Origin: Anadara kagoshimensis
Lineage: Eukaryota; Mollusca; Bivalvia; Arcoida; Arcidae
Direction: 5' to 3'
DNA length: 64,000 nucleotides
Assembly (NCBI GenBank): GCA_021292105.1
Contig: CM037865.1
Coordinates: forward strand, 24,283,928-24,347,927
Position numbers and translations under genes: made by a program. How positions within the stretch are numbered: position 1 is the first letter of the stretch; the number at the start of each line of letters is the position of its first letter. This document shows positions 1 through 11,099 of the stretch, in pieces. A model generated the notes under the pieces. It saw nothing but the letters and a program-made list of their open reading frames with translations, searched no databases and was not told the origin of the DNA.

Positions 1-1599
1 CCTAGTTTGATGAGATTAACATGTGTTTGAAATTCGATTTAAAATCTATTGTTGTTGTTGTTTTTTTTAATTGTCAAACACAGACGGTAATAGTCAGGGG
101 CAGATCCAAAAAATATGACACCCTCTAAACTTTTTTGTTAAAAGCAGGAAACATGATGGATCTTATTGACCTATATGTACTTAGTCAGGCTAGGTATGTT
201 TCCACCCTGACTTTTTCCGTTTAATGAAAATATGGCTGCCAATCCAAGATGACCGCCAAAAAAGATAATTTAAGTATAAAAATTCAATATCAAATCAACC
301 ACTCAACCTTTTTATAGTCAGGGGGCAGATCTAAAAAAGTAGCCTCTTTATTGACCCCCTAAACTTTTTTGTTAAAAGCAGGAAACATCGTGGATCTTTT
401 TGCCCTATATGTACTTAGTCAGGCTAGGTATGTTTCTACCTTGACTTTTTCCGTTTAATGAAAATATGGCTGCCAATCCAAGATGGCCGCCAAAAAAGAT
501 AATTTAAAAAAAAGTTAATATCAAATCAACCACTTAACCATTTCAGTTGAAATTTGGTATTTTATCAATTAAATATTTATACTAATTTTCTGTGAATAAT
601 TATTGGTTGTAAAATTCAATATGGCCGCCATTTTCAAGATGGCCGACGTATATTCATCGTGCTGCATTTTAAATCAAATACAACAAAGGATGTCATTATT
701 TTATGACATAAAACTAATTTAATATATATGTACTTACTTAGGCTAGGTATGTTTCCGCCTTGACTTTTTTCGTTTAATGAAAATATGGCTGCCAAATCCA
801 AGATGGCCACCAAAAAAGATAATTTTAAAATTGAAATTCAACAACAAATCAACTGCTTAACCTTTTGAGTTGAAATTTGGTATTTGATCAATTTAATATT
901 TATGCTAATTTTTCATGAACAAACTGTGGTTGTAAAATTCAATATGGTCGCCATTTCTTAAGATTGCCGACTAATAATCACCGCGCTGCATTGTTTTAAT
1001 ACAATGAACCAATATATTGAATTTGTTAATATATATACTAGTTAACTGACTCTTTCAAAAGCTTTTACACCGGCATGATTCACTTTCACAAACAACTGTG
1101 CAGTAGAATGTGCTTTTCACAATAAGAAACTGCACAAACATCACACAGATTTAACAATTCCACATTTATAAATATTGTAGGTCAATTTCCCAACTGCTCA
1201 CAAGAGTTAATGGTAGTTTTTTACTGAGGAAAAAAACACAGATTCCAAACCATTCCCTGATAATTAATGTGTTTAATGTCCATGCCGGGAACGTTTCTTG
1301 TAACGTGGCAATGACGGAACATATGACAGTGAAGTTCATGAAGGTTTTTGTTAAGGGTTGGTAGTTTGAAATAGATTACAAACAAAGGATCGTATATTCA
1401 TAAGCTTTCAGTTCAAAGTTTTCAAGCTTTTTAATTTTTTTTTAACACCTCCCATGCTGGAAGCTCAATTACTGTCTGTTGATCAAATACCAACAGATCT
1501 AAAAAAAAGTTCATCTGGTATTTCTTATTGACTCCTGGTTTTTTACTTGCTCTAGTACTCACTTAAACCTTACTGTTTAGTTGTGAAACAAAACCAATA

Positions 1600-1775
1600 G
1601 AATACAAACATCTGATCATTATCCGTTATTCTATCCATCTCACTCGGCATAAGGAACAAGTTTTGAGTCTGTCTGTTCATGGTTTACACAAAGACCTGGT
1701 GTATCTCGCCCTGTACTCGAGAATGTTGTATTTGGAACCTCAACCCTCACTGATCACTAACTCCTTGCCCGGTAC
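1600..1775 (-). pseudogene. Broken fragment of acidic-motif (EADT/DTDV-type) protein, copy 1
   Basis: The minus strand reads through a region homologous to 4,764-5,003: a leucine/serine patch matching HSRVQG/SSTGRG, then a stretch aligned to NHREADTK that has drifted to a NRQT-like sequence. Frames are interrupted and no start or splice site can be assigned. It lies in the outer half of foldback element 1 and mirrors the 6,291-6,509 copy. Confidence 0.45.
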
Positions 1776-1904
1776 TTTCTTGCTCAACTCATTTGATCTA
1801 AAACTAGTCAGTTAAGCCTTATTCTCTGGCATATTTATAAAATTGTTGAAATTCTTAGGCAACATGGAATTCCATCTCTCTTCTACATTCTTTCAATATG
1901 TTTA

Positions 1905-2237
1905 AACAACGGTGCAAACTGCTAACAAATGAATTGTTGAATCAGGGATAGCGGAAGCCTTGGCTTATCAAGACCTGCATAAAGTTTTATGGCTGTTTTC
2001 ACAATATAGTATAGTGGCTCTCTATCCGAAAATACTATGGATATGTGGCGTTCCAAAGTTCCATGTTCCTTTCATTCTAAAAAGTGTGGGGTGTTCAATA
2101 ATCCTTCCAGGTCACTTGTTCTCACTGCCCTGGTGGATGTTCCTGTATTAAATTTCATTTGAAAGTTTCAAGATTTTTACTTTGCTTCATAATTGTGATT
2201 TTGACATAGATTGATATGTTTGTTTTGAATTTATTCT
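1905..2237 (+). mobile_element. Penelope-like retroelement 3' fragment
   Basis: This 330 bp block recurs across the window. It starts with sequence coding a decayed LL(T)N-LLxQG ... LIKxLxKFYG stretch. It passes a conserved box (TTCCATGTTCCTTTCA) and ends in TTTTTACTTTGCTTC ... GATTGTGATTTTGACATGGA ... TATGTTTGTTTT. In the 35.6-36.5 kb copy the same block follows a reverse transcriptase, which identifies it as the C-terminal coding end plus 3' UTR of that element. Here it sits inside foldback element 1 and has an inverted partner at 5,868-6,190. Confidence 0.6.
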
Positions 2238-3051
2238 TTTTGTCTGGTTCAAGCCTTTATAAAAGCAAACAATCTACTCTAACACTATTTTCTAAAACGA
2301 TACTTTGTGGTTGCTGCGAGACAATCTTCAAAGTGCATATTGTAGTTTTCCAATGCTGTTAACCAATGCCGTACCATATATTACCGTACAGGTCTTTATA
2401 TTTTTCGGTAGCATTTTGGGGTTTCAAAAATCAAAATAATAATAGCTTAATAATATCATTGTGCCAGTGAAAGTAGGAAGAGGTAACGGTGATAGTAGTA
2501 TACTGGACAAAAAGACGTAACTGTAGTCTAAGTAACATCATCAGGTAGTTTACGACCAATCAACAAACATCTGATGTAGCTACAGGTTGATGATGTCATC
2601 CAGAAATGTTCAGAAAAAGGTATAAAGATTTGTACCATAATAGAGAGTATAACAATGGTTAACAGCATTTGGAAACACCAATGCACAAACCTTTGGCAAC
2701 TTTGTAGATTTGCAAATAGCACAACATGTCATTTCAGGAATAGTGATAGAGCAGATGTTTTGTGATGTTTTGTTTGATTGATATTTTGAGCATTCTATAA
2801 AGTCTGAAAAAAAAATTAATCAAAAACTCAACAATCAATCCACAAATCTCGATCACAGAGCATCAAAACCAGTAAGAACTAGTAAGAATATTTCGATTTA
2901 AAGAATAATACATGTACTGCAGAATAGAGATGGAAAGTTGAAAATTGGAATAATTCAATATACATATGGACGAGAATAAAGAATGAATAGTTTTATATCA
3001 AATGAGACAAACAAAAAGGGTGTATGGCAAGCAGATGATGGTTAGGGTTTT

Positions 3052-3240
3052 TTGGATGCAATACTACATTCTCGAGTACAGGGCGAGGTAAATCAGGTCT
3101 TTGAGCAAATCATAAAGAGGCAGACAGAAGAATTGTTCTTTGTGCCAAAGAAGCCAAAGGAACAGATAATGGTCAGACGCTTATCCTTTGTAGCATTGCA
3201 GATGTTTTTGTTATGGTCTTTGTTTTTGTTTTACAATTAA
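3052..3240 (+). pseudogene. Broken fragment of acidic-motif protein, copy 2
   Basis: A 62-codon open stretch reads ILHSRVQG early, then KRQTEELFFVPKKPKEQ. At the nucleotide level it is the reverse complement of 4,764-5,003, so both are decayed copies of one coding segment read in opposite directions. In this copy the original frame is shifted, so the EADTK and DADVF motifs are not in the open frame. It is not a functional gene. Confidence 0.4.
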
Positions 3241-3589
3241 TGTTTTGGAAAGATTGTTATTCAATGCTATATTTATAGCTGTTAAATTGTTGAACCGGGG
3301 AAATATGTTATATTATGATCATACTTATATAATAAATGTAAGGGATATACGTATAGAATATATTGCTGCAAGGTGCTTGTGGATGCTAATCATGTTACTT
3401 GTTGGACCTTTTTATATGTTTGAATGAGCGAGAAGACTATTTTTATTGCAGATGTCAAAAGTCATAGCTATTAAATTAAATCAAATGATATTTATTGAAA
3501 ACTTGAAAAATGTTTCAGCTTCGTTATTTAGATTATTTAAATTACATAAAATAAGTTTAAAGAGCAGTACTGATAATATTTTCACGTAA

Positions 3590-4450
3590 TATGTAACACA
3601 CACATACACACACATTGGTTTTGTGTCACAAAATAATGACATCCTTTGTTGTATTTGATTTAAAATGCAGTGCGATGATTATAAGTCGACCATCTCGAAA
3701 ATGGCGGCCATATTGAATTTAACAACCACAGTTTATTTATGGAAATTTAGTATAAATATTTAATTGATAAAATACCAAATTTCAACTGAAATGGTTAAGT
3801 GGTTGATTTGATATTGAATTTTTACACTTAAATTATCTTTTTTGGCGGCCATCTTGGATTGGCAGCCATATTTTTATTAAACGGAAAAAGTCAAGGTGGA
3901 AACATACCTAGCCTGACTAAGTACTTTTAGGACAATAAGATCCACCATGTTTCCTGCTTTTAACAAAAACGTTTAGGGGGTGTCACATTTTTTGGATCTG
4001 CCCCCTGACTATTAGGTAAAACTTGGTATTTTATCAATTAAATATTTATACTAAATTTCCATGAATAAACATTGGTTGTTAAATTCAATATGGCCGCCAT
4101 TTTCAAGATGGCAGACCAATAATCATCACGCTGCATTTTAAATCAAATACAACAAAGGATGCCATTATTTTATGACATAAAACCAATGTATTGTATTTAA
4201 TATATATGTACTTAGTTAGGCTAGGTATGTTTCTACCTTGACTCTTTTCGTTAAATGAAAATATGGCTGCCAAATCCAAGATGGCCACCAAAAAAGATAA
4301 TTTTAAAATTAAAATTCAATAACTAATCAACCGCTTAACCTTCTTAGTTGAAATTTGGTATTTCATCAATTAAATATTTATACTAATTTTTCATAACAAA
4401 CTGTGATTGTAAAATTCAATATGGCCTCCATTTTTAAGATGGCCGACTTA
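3590..4450. repeat. Inverted terminal blocks at the junction of the two foldback elements
   Basis: The block at 3,600-4,012 is inverted and the one at 4,013-4,450 is direct relative to the block at 160-1,010. Both contain AATATGGCCGCCATTTT-type strings and ATTATTTTATGACATAAAA. The junction GACTATTAGG marks where the right end of element 1 abuts the truncated left end of element 2. Confidence 0.65.
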
Positions 4451-4763
4451 TAATCATCATACAGCTCTTTAAACTTAGGTTATTTAAATAACGAAGTCAA
4501 AACATTTTTCAAGTTTTCAATAAAGATCATTTGAATCAATTTAATAGCAATGACTTTTTACTTCTGCAATAAAAAAGTTATCTTGCTCATTCAAACATTC
4601 AAAGAGGTCCTACAGCAACATTATTAACATCCACAAGCACCTTGCAGCAATATATTCAACATGTATATCCCTAATACCTATTTTATAAGTATGATCAGAA
4701 TACAACACATTTCCCTGGTTAAACAATTCAACAGCCATAAATATAGGATCGAATAACAATATT

Positions 4764-5003
4764 TTAGTTCCAAAACATTAATTGTAAAACAAAAACCAAG
4801 ACTATAACAAAAACATCTGCATCGTCACAAAGCACAAGCGTCTGACCATTATCTGTTTCTTTGGCGTCTTTGGCACAAAGAACAATTTTTGTGTCTGCCT
4901 CCCTATGGTTTGCTAAAGAACCCGATTTACCTCGCCCTGTACTCGAGAATGTAGTATTTGCATCCAAAAAACCTAACCTAACCATCAACTGCTTGCCATA
5001 CAC
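4764..5003 (-). pseudogene. Acidic-motif protein fragment, best preserved copy (FEN/PIN-like signature)
   Basis: This is 79 codons without a stop. Around residues 10-22 is GFLDANTTFSSTGRG. Around 33-45 is NHREADTKIVLCAKDA. Around 54-66 is QTLVLCDDADVF, followed by a hydrophobic run. The pattern E-A-D-T ... 20-25 residues ... D-D-A-D-V matches a family I recall from cnidarian and mollusc predicted proteins (EEADTR ... SDTDVFVL). Spacing and acidic residues resemble the paired acidic clusters of FEN-1/PIN nucleases (EAEA ... EDMD). The nuclease assignment is inference. Upstream and downstream parts are missing, and a spliced structure cannot be judged. It lies in the inner half of foldback element 2. 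A different part of the same family is found at 26.7-27.4 kb. Confidence 0.5.
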
Positions 5004-5867
5004 CCTTTTTGTTTATCTCATTTGATTTAAAACTAAAGAATCGGATTTATTCTATATTCTCGTCCATATGTTTATTGAATTATTCCAATTATCAACTTTC
5101 CATCTCTATTCTGCAGTACATGTATTATTCTTTAAGTCGAATTATTCTTACCCGTTCTTACTGGTTTTAATGCTCTATGATTGTGATTTTTGGATGAATG
5201 GTTGTGTTTGTTTTTTATTTTTTTCTTGTCAGACTTTATAGAATGCCCAAAATATCAATCAAGAAAATATCTACTCTTTTATTATTCCTGAAACGACACT
5301 TTATGCTATCTGCAAATCTACAAAGTTGTCAAAGGTTTGTGCATTGGTGCTTTCCGAATGCTGTTAACCAATGTCATACTCTCTATTATGGTACAAACCT
5401 TCAGACCTTTTTCTGCACATTTCTGGATGACCTCATCAACCTGTGGCTACATCAGATGTTTGTTGATTGGCCGTAAACTACCTGATGATGTTACTTAGAA
5501 TACAGTTACTTCTTTTTGTCCAGTATATCACTATCATCATAACCTTTTCCTGCTTTCATTTGTACAATGATATTATTTAGCTATTATTGTTTGATTTTTG
5601 AAACTCCATAATGTTCTCGAAAAATATAAAGACCTGTACGACAATGATATTATTTAGCTATTATTGTTTGATTTTTGAAACTCCATAATGCTCCCGAAAA
5701 ATATAAAGACCTGTACGATGATATATGGTACGGCATTGGTTAACAGCATTGGAAAACCACAATATGCACTTTTAAGATTGTCTCGCAGCAACCACAAAGT
5801 ATCATTTTAGAAAATAGTGTTAGAGTAGATTGTAAGCTTTTATAAAGGCCTGAACAAGACAAAAAGA

Positions 5868-6190
5868 ATAAGTTTAAAACAAACATACCAACCCGTGTCA
5901 AAATCACAATTATGAAGCAAAGTAAAAATCTTGAAACTTTCAAATCAAGTTTAACACACAAACATCCACCATGGAAGTGAGAACAAGTGATCTGGAAGGG
6001 TAATTTAGCACCCCACACTTTTTAGAATGAAAGGAACATGGAACTTTGGGACGCCACATATCCATAGTATTTTCGGATACCATACTATATTGTGATGACA
6101 GCCATAAAACTTGATGAGGGCCTTGATAAGCCAAGGCTTGTACTATCCCTGCATTAACAATTCATTTGTTAGCAGTTTGCACCGTTGTAT
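5868..6190 (-). mobile_element. Penelope-like retroelement 3' fragment, inverted partner of 1,905-2,237
   Basis: Reading the minus strand gives the same order as at 1,905-2,237: the LIKAL-KFYG-type coding tail, the TTCCATGTTCCTTTCA box, and the ACTTTGCTTCATAATTGTG 3' segment. It is embedded in the opposite arm of the giant palindrome, so it was present before the arms were duplicated or was copied by conversion. Confidence 0.58.
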
Positions 6191-6290
6191 AAACAGATTT
6201 AAAGAATGTAGAAGAAAGATGAAATTCCATGTTGCCTGAGAATTTTAACAATTTTATAGGGCTTAACTGACTAGTTTTATATCAAATGAG

Positions 6291-6509
6291 TTGAGCATGA
6301 AAGTATTAGGCAAGGAGTCGGTGGTTGGTGGAGGGTTACGAATCCAAATACTACATTCTCGAGTACAGGGCGGGATACATCAGGTCTTTGTGCAAACCAT
6401 TAATAGGCAGACCCAAGACTTGTTCCTTATGCAGAGTGAGATCGATAGAATAACGGAAAATGATCAGATGTTTGTATTCTCTTGGTTTTGTTTCACAATT
6501 AAACAGTAA
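6291..6509 (+). pseudogene. Broken fragment of acidic-motif protein, copy 4
   Basis: This 72-codon open stretch contains ILHSRVQGGIHQVF and NRQTQDLFLMQSE. It is the mirror image of the 1,600-1,775 segment and homologous to 3,052-3,240. The acidic motifs are lost or out of frame. It sits in the outer half of foldback element 2. Confidence 0.4.
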
Positions 6510-7762
6510 GGTGTAAGTGAGTACTAGAACAAATAAGAAACCGAAATTTCCAAAAGTCTGTAAGAAATATCAGAAAAAAACCCATTTAGATCTGTTGGTA
6601 TTTGATCAACAGACAGTGATTGAGCTTCCAGCATGTGGAGTGTTCAAATAAATTACAGAACTTGAAAACTCTGAACTAAAAGCTTATGATTATACGATAA
6701 AGTCGGTAATTCTGTTATCAAGTGTAGATTCCTTTGTTTGTAATCTATTTCACACTACCAACCCTCAACAAAAACCTTCATGAACTTCGCTGTCATATGT
6801 TCCGTCGTTGCCAGTCTAATATTGATATGTTACCAACAACAAGATAAGTTCCGGCCATGCACATTAAACATATTAATTTTCAAGAAATGGTTTGGAATCT
6901 GTGTTTATTTCCTCGGTAAAAACTTCCATTAACTCTTGTTAGAAGTTGGGGAAATTGACCTCCAATATTTATGAATGTGGAATTGTTGAATCTTTGTGAT
7001 GTTTGTGCCCCTTAATTGTTTGTGGATGTGAATCATGCTGGTGTAAAAAGCTTTTGAAGGAGCCAGTCGACTAGTATATATATATTAAAAAATTGAATAT
7101 ATTGGTTTATTGTATTAAAAAATGCCGGGCGGTGATTAAAAGTCGGCCATTTTGAATTTTACAACCACAATTTGTTCATGAAAAATGAGTATAAATATTT
7201 AATTGACGAAATACTAAATTTCAACTCAAACGGTTAAGCGGTTGATTTGTTATTGAATTTTAATTTTAAAATTATCTTTTTGGTGGCCATCTTGGATTTG
7301 GCAGCCATATTTTCAATAAACGGAAATATACAAGGTGGAAACATATCTAGCTTAACGAAGTACATATATAGTAAATACAGTACATTGGTTTTATGTCATA
7401 AAATAATGACATTCTTTGTTGTTTTTTATTTAAAATGCAGCACGATGATTATACGACGACCATCTTAAAAATGGCGGCCATATTGAATTTTACAACCAAT
7501 GTTTATTCATGGAAATTTAGTATAAATATCTAATTAATCAAATACCAAATTTTAATTAAAAGGGTTAAGTGGTTGATTTGATATTAACTTTTTTTTTAAA
7601 TTATCTTTTTTGGTGGCCATCTTGGATTGGCAGCCATATTTTCATTAAACGGAAAAAGTCAAGGTGGAAACATACCTAGCCTGACTAAGTACATATAGGT
7701 CAATAAGATCCACCATGTGTCAATAAAGAGGCGACTTTTTGAGATCTGCCCCCCTGACTATA

Positions 7763-9789
7763 AAACGTTGTTTATTGTTTCCCGGAAAAATTTGATAATT
7801 TGTTAGGATCTGTAAATTAAATGTCAGACGTTTTACATTTTCCATATTGCTTCATGTTCTTGGTCGTCGCCAAGTGCATACGAATCGGTTGTATTTCACT
7901 CTGTTATATAACCGTTTTGTTTACCGAGACAACATCATGTGTAGTGTTTTAAACATATGTCTCCTATTCCTATAGCTAGTTTCATTAGTTCTGGACATTT
8001 TTTATTTATGTTACTGTAACATATGTCTAGCTATCATAATATGAAGCTTGAAGTAGCAAAAAAGTAAAAAAAAAGGTTTATCTGATGGAATGTTTGATTG
8101 CGCATGCACAAACTCTCATCGTTCATAGAGAGTGATACTATACTTGGAGTGATTATATATGTTACTGACTATGTACCATCCTGTTAGGATTTTGACGATT
8201 AGAGATTTGCGAAATACGGGCCCTTAATTATGACCGCCATCATACATGTAAATCCAACAAGTGACCAATTCAGACTCTTATAAAAGTCCATTTTATTGAT
8301 AAAAGTATCAAACTTGGGTTAATAATATGGTCAAAACATAGCTAACTGAAAATTACTGTCTAGCCAATCAAAATATCAAGTTCAAAATAGTTGAGAAAAT
8401 GCAAAATTTTAAAGACCCCTACAAATCAATTTGGCTTTTTTAAAACTTCCAACTAAAATTGAATTTAAAATTTTCAAAACAATCACACTGACCTAGTCAA
8501 TTTTACAGAAGGTATGATGTTATCGAGAAACTATCGACCAATCAGATTGCTTATTAGTTAAGGGCGGATTTTGACAGCTGTGGGAATTAACCCACTCATT
8601 TGCGCCGTTTTTTTTTATTTGCGCCGATTTTTTTTTTTCATTTGCGCCGATTTTTTTACAGGTAAATCTCAGATAAAATAGGTAATTTTTTATTCAGTTC
8701 TAACAATCTTTGATGGTCTACTGGAAACATCTCCAGAATTGTTCCTTGCCCGCACCCGTAGTTCTCGTGCCAACCGACGTATTTCTATAAGAAACATAGA
8801 TCTATTGAAGTTTTGGCAAACTAAGAACAATGTAACTGAAGTTATCATCCGAAAACGATAAACCATTAGATTGCCGTATGCTAATTAATTATGGGCATAT
8901 TTGTAGTGCTGCAACATATATACTGAACAAGTTTCGTCAAACTCCGACCAAAGCAATAAAAACCTTTCGAGTTATTTTAAACACTAAACACAGTGGTCAA
9001 CTTTCGTAAAATATTGATCAATGTTACAGGAATAAAAAAAAACAAGAGAGGACGCCGCCGCAGACGACATTGTACTCATCTTTATGATATGTAATTGAAT
9101 ATGAAAAATTCTAATACGAATGCTTACCACAATGTCTGCTATCGAATGCGTATCTGAAACGAACACAAAAATAAATATGAAAAAACTGAAAGAAAATATT
9201 GTAAAAGGGTTACTCATTTTCGCTTATTTCGTCTTTTGATTTGAGCGAAAATTATAAAAATTATAGTGCATATTTCAAAAACGTAAAAATTTATCTACGC
9301 GAATGTGTCTAAATTTCCTTAACCGCAAAAATAAATACACACGAAATTAAATACATTTACAGTAAATTTGATAGGGTATTAATAAATCATTTTTAAAGTA
9401 CCGGTAATACTAGTAGTTATTGGTTTTAAATATTTTACGCAAGTTCTTCAGCTTCAAATACATGTATTAATAATTTTACGTTTTGTTTTGTTGTTTGGTT
9501 GCTATTTACAAAACATTACAAAAAAGTGGTTTTTTTTCATTACTTAACTTCGTTTTAACACATGTTCCTGTACTTATATCAAAACGACACAAGCTATATA
9601 GAGCATTTGTGAACCTTATTTTGGACCACCAGATGCATTCTACTACGCAACTCCGTGTCAGTTGTACATGTTGTAACAAGACATAAGACATACATGTAGC
9701 TTTCAAGGTTTCCCAGCAGATAAGGTGAAACTTGGTGCTTCAGGTGCGTTTTTACCTGTGGTAACTAACGCGTGTCAGTAGTTGATCAA
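7763..9789. other. Unassigned AT-rich sequence
   Basis: I see no supported gene. Two points stand out. At 8,594-8,656 the string ATTTGCGCCG is repeated three times, separated by T runs. Around 9,230-9,370 there is sequence rich in GCGAAAATT/CGCGAA words, similar in style to the MITE at 17.2 kb but without visible paired ends. Open frames here are short and have no recognisable motif. Confidence 0.5.
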
Positions 9790-10110
9790 AATTACAAAAA
9801 ACATACCAATCCATGTCAAAAGCACAATCCCAAAGCACGGTAAAACTTTGAAACTGACAACTTCAGTTTAACACATGTACTTCCATTAGGATAGTGAGTC
9901 TGGAAGCTCCTAAAGAGTGAAGGCCTCTTGTCTAGCTAGTAACACTCGTGTGAAATCAAAATTTGGAATAAAGGAACATGGAACAACGGGATGTCAAAAA
10001 TATCCAGGGTAATTTTTAGGAGGCAGCATACTTATCAACAATACTGTGATGACAGCCATTAAAACTTTGAGGGCCTTGATAAGCACGTGGTTGCAATATA
10101 CATGTACTTG
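9790..10110 (-). mobile_element. Penelope-like retroelement 3' fragment
   Basis: This is inverted relative to the 36 kb copy. From high to low coordinates it reads a decayed coding tail (GGCCTTGATAAG, GCTGTCATCACAGTATTGTTGA on the minus strand), the TTCCATGTTCCTTTA box, then the 3' segment with GACATGGATTGGTATGTTT. There are multiple indels. Confidence 0.6.
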
Positions 10111-10274
10111 CATTAAAACAATACAAAAAGCGTAACTGATCACATGACAAGTTGTACTTAAACGTTTAGGATTAATCTTATTGCTAAAGGGTCACTCATT
10201 AATACATAAAAATTTGCCAAATCTTGTAAAAAAAAAATATATATATAATCACTCAAAGTGCCTTTTTATTATAA

Positions 10275-10512
10275 TTGCGGAACCCGAATGGGGCAAATAC
10301 TTCACGCTAGGCTAAGCTTAAGGTTGCAGTCCCTTGCAATGTAATTTGTTTTACAAAAACTTAGTTAATGATCCTTATTGTCAATGTGGTCTTGTTGAAG
10401 ACGTACAACTCTTTCTTTTATCTTGTCATCTCTATAGACACATACAACTATATTTTTTGCTTGTCTTTGATTTTCTCGTAATCTATTTATTTACTTATTT
10501 ATTTAACAAATT

Positions 10513-10522
<10 letters not shown>
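10275..10522 (+). pseudogene. LINE reverse-transcriptase C-terminal zinc-knuckle remnant
   Basis: Residues LRLQSLQCNLFYKNL ... NDPYCQCGLVEDVQLFLLSC can be read with one frame change near 10,340. The C-x-C-G ... E-D-x-x-x-F-L-L-x-C arrangement is the CCHC-like knuckle found downstream of the reverse transcriptase in Jockey/CR1-type LINEs. It is followed by an AAT microsatellite that may derive from the element's 3' tail. Everything 5' of this is missing. Confidence 0.55.

Positions 10523-10553
<31 letters not shown>
10517..10553. repeat. (AAT)n microsatellite
   Basis: About 11 uninterrupted AAT units follow the LINE remnant. Confidence 0.9.
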
Positions 10554-10734
10554 TTTTATTTTAAAGTGCAACCCGGTTTACAATTTTTTTTCGCGCGCGA
10601 TGACTTTCACATATATATCTACCGACCAGCCTTTGTAGGCTTATGATGCACTATCAATTATATGGCATTTTGAGACTGTCTATGGTACAATAGTACTGTA
10701 GTGAAATTACACTGGTATTAGCTGTAGGCCTGGG

Positions 10735-10785
10735 TAGCTCAGTGGTAGAGCATCTGACTCCGGAGCAGAAGGTCCCCTCTCTCAG
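10735..10785 (+). repeat. tRNA-like SINE head fragment
   Basis: GGTAGCTCAGTGGTAGAGCA is a good A box/D arm, followed by TCTGACTCCGGAGCAGAAGG, an anticodon-arm-like segment. The T arm (GGTTCGA) is missing, so it is not a functional tRNA. It is probably the truncated head of a tRNA-derived SINE. Confidence 0.5.
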
Positions 10786-10840
10786 TTTATATACATGTTT
10801 TTAGCCAATAACTACTGGGATACTGCAAACCAACAATACA

Positions 10841-11099
10841 GCTGGATGACGAAAGGCCTCTCTCAGCTTATTGTTTAATCTGAACTGAAACTAGATCCGG
10901 TATTACAACTGGATGACATAAGGCCTCTCGCAGCTGTTATACCGAGATATAACTGGATGACGTAAGGCCTCTCACAGTTATACATAAAACTGGATCTAGA
11001 TCTCTGAATTTCTGCAATTCGGTGATGGAACTGGATGACGTAAGGCCTCTCACAGCCCATCTGCCGATGTAGAACTGGATGACGTAAGGCCTCTCACGG
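10841..11099 (+). promoter_or_regulatory. Five spaced copies of a CRE-like 27 bp repeat
   Basis: The unit AACTGGATGACGTAAGGCCT followed by CTCACAG occurs at about 10,841, 10,907, 10,951, 11,029 and 11,073. The spacers differ in sequence and length, with periods alternating roughly 66, 44, 78 and 44. The core TGACGTAA is a CRE/ATF- or C/EBP-like half-site and is intact in three copies (TGACGAAA and TGACATAA in the others). Conservation of the unit against unrelated spacers suggests either a binding-site array or a short dispersed repeat. The sequence just downstream (11,160-11,290) has GATACGTCAG and AGCCAATC. Confidence 0.5.

Larger units (their letters stand above)
89..4012. mobile_element. 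Foldback element 1 with long inverted termini
   Basis: The left end starts near 89 with TAGTCAGGGGCAGATC. Its inverted counterpart ends near 4,012 with GATCTGCCCCCTGACTA. The terminal block contains the string TAGTCAGGCTAGGTATGTTT and repeated AAGATGGCCGCC motifs. It is partly tandemly duplicated on the left (89-315, 316-720, 720-1,010) and present once, inverted, at 3,600-4,012. Inside, two diverged half-units face each other about a centre near 2,400. Each carries a broken acidic-motif protein fragment, minus strand near 1,600-1,775 and plus strand at 3,052-3,240. A Penelope-like 3' piece lies only in the left half. I see no transposase of a named superfamily. It could be a non-autonomous long-TIR DNA transposon, or an inverted duplication of an older element. 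Confidence 0.7.
4013..7762. mobile_element. Foldback element 2, inverted relative to element 1
   Basis: The interior (4,450-7,100) is the reverse complement of 1,020-3,560, so elements 1 and 2 form a giant imperfect palindrome of about 7.7 kb. The left end begins inside the terminal block (AAACTTGGTATTTTATCAAT) without the outer CAGGGGGCAGATC, so it is truncated. The right end is complete, finishing CAGATC-type at 7,743-7,762 with two inverted terminal blocks (7,130-7,390 and 7,390-7,760). It carries acidic-motif fragments at 4,764-5,003 (minus) and 6,291-6,509 (plus) and an inverted Penelope-like piece at 5,868-6,190. Arm similarity is high but clearly diverged, with many substitutions and small indels, so the duplication is not recent. 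Confidence 0.68.

Noticed and set aside
10841..11099. Regular repeats with unique spacers look like a CRISPR array
   Set aside because: Spacer lengths vary from about 17 to 50, repeats are not uniform, there are no cas genes, and the window is clearly eukaryotic.
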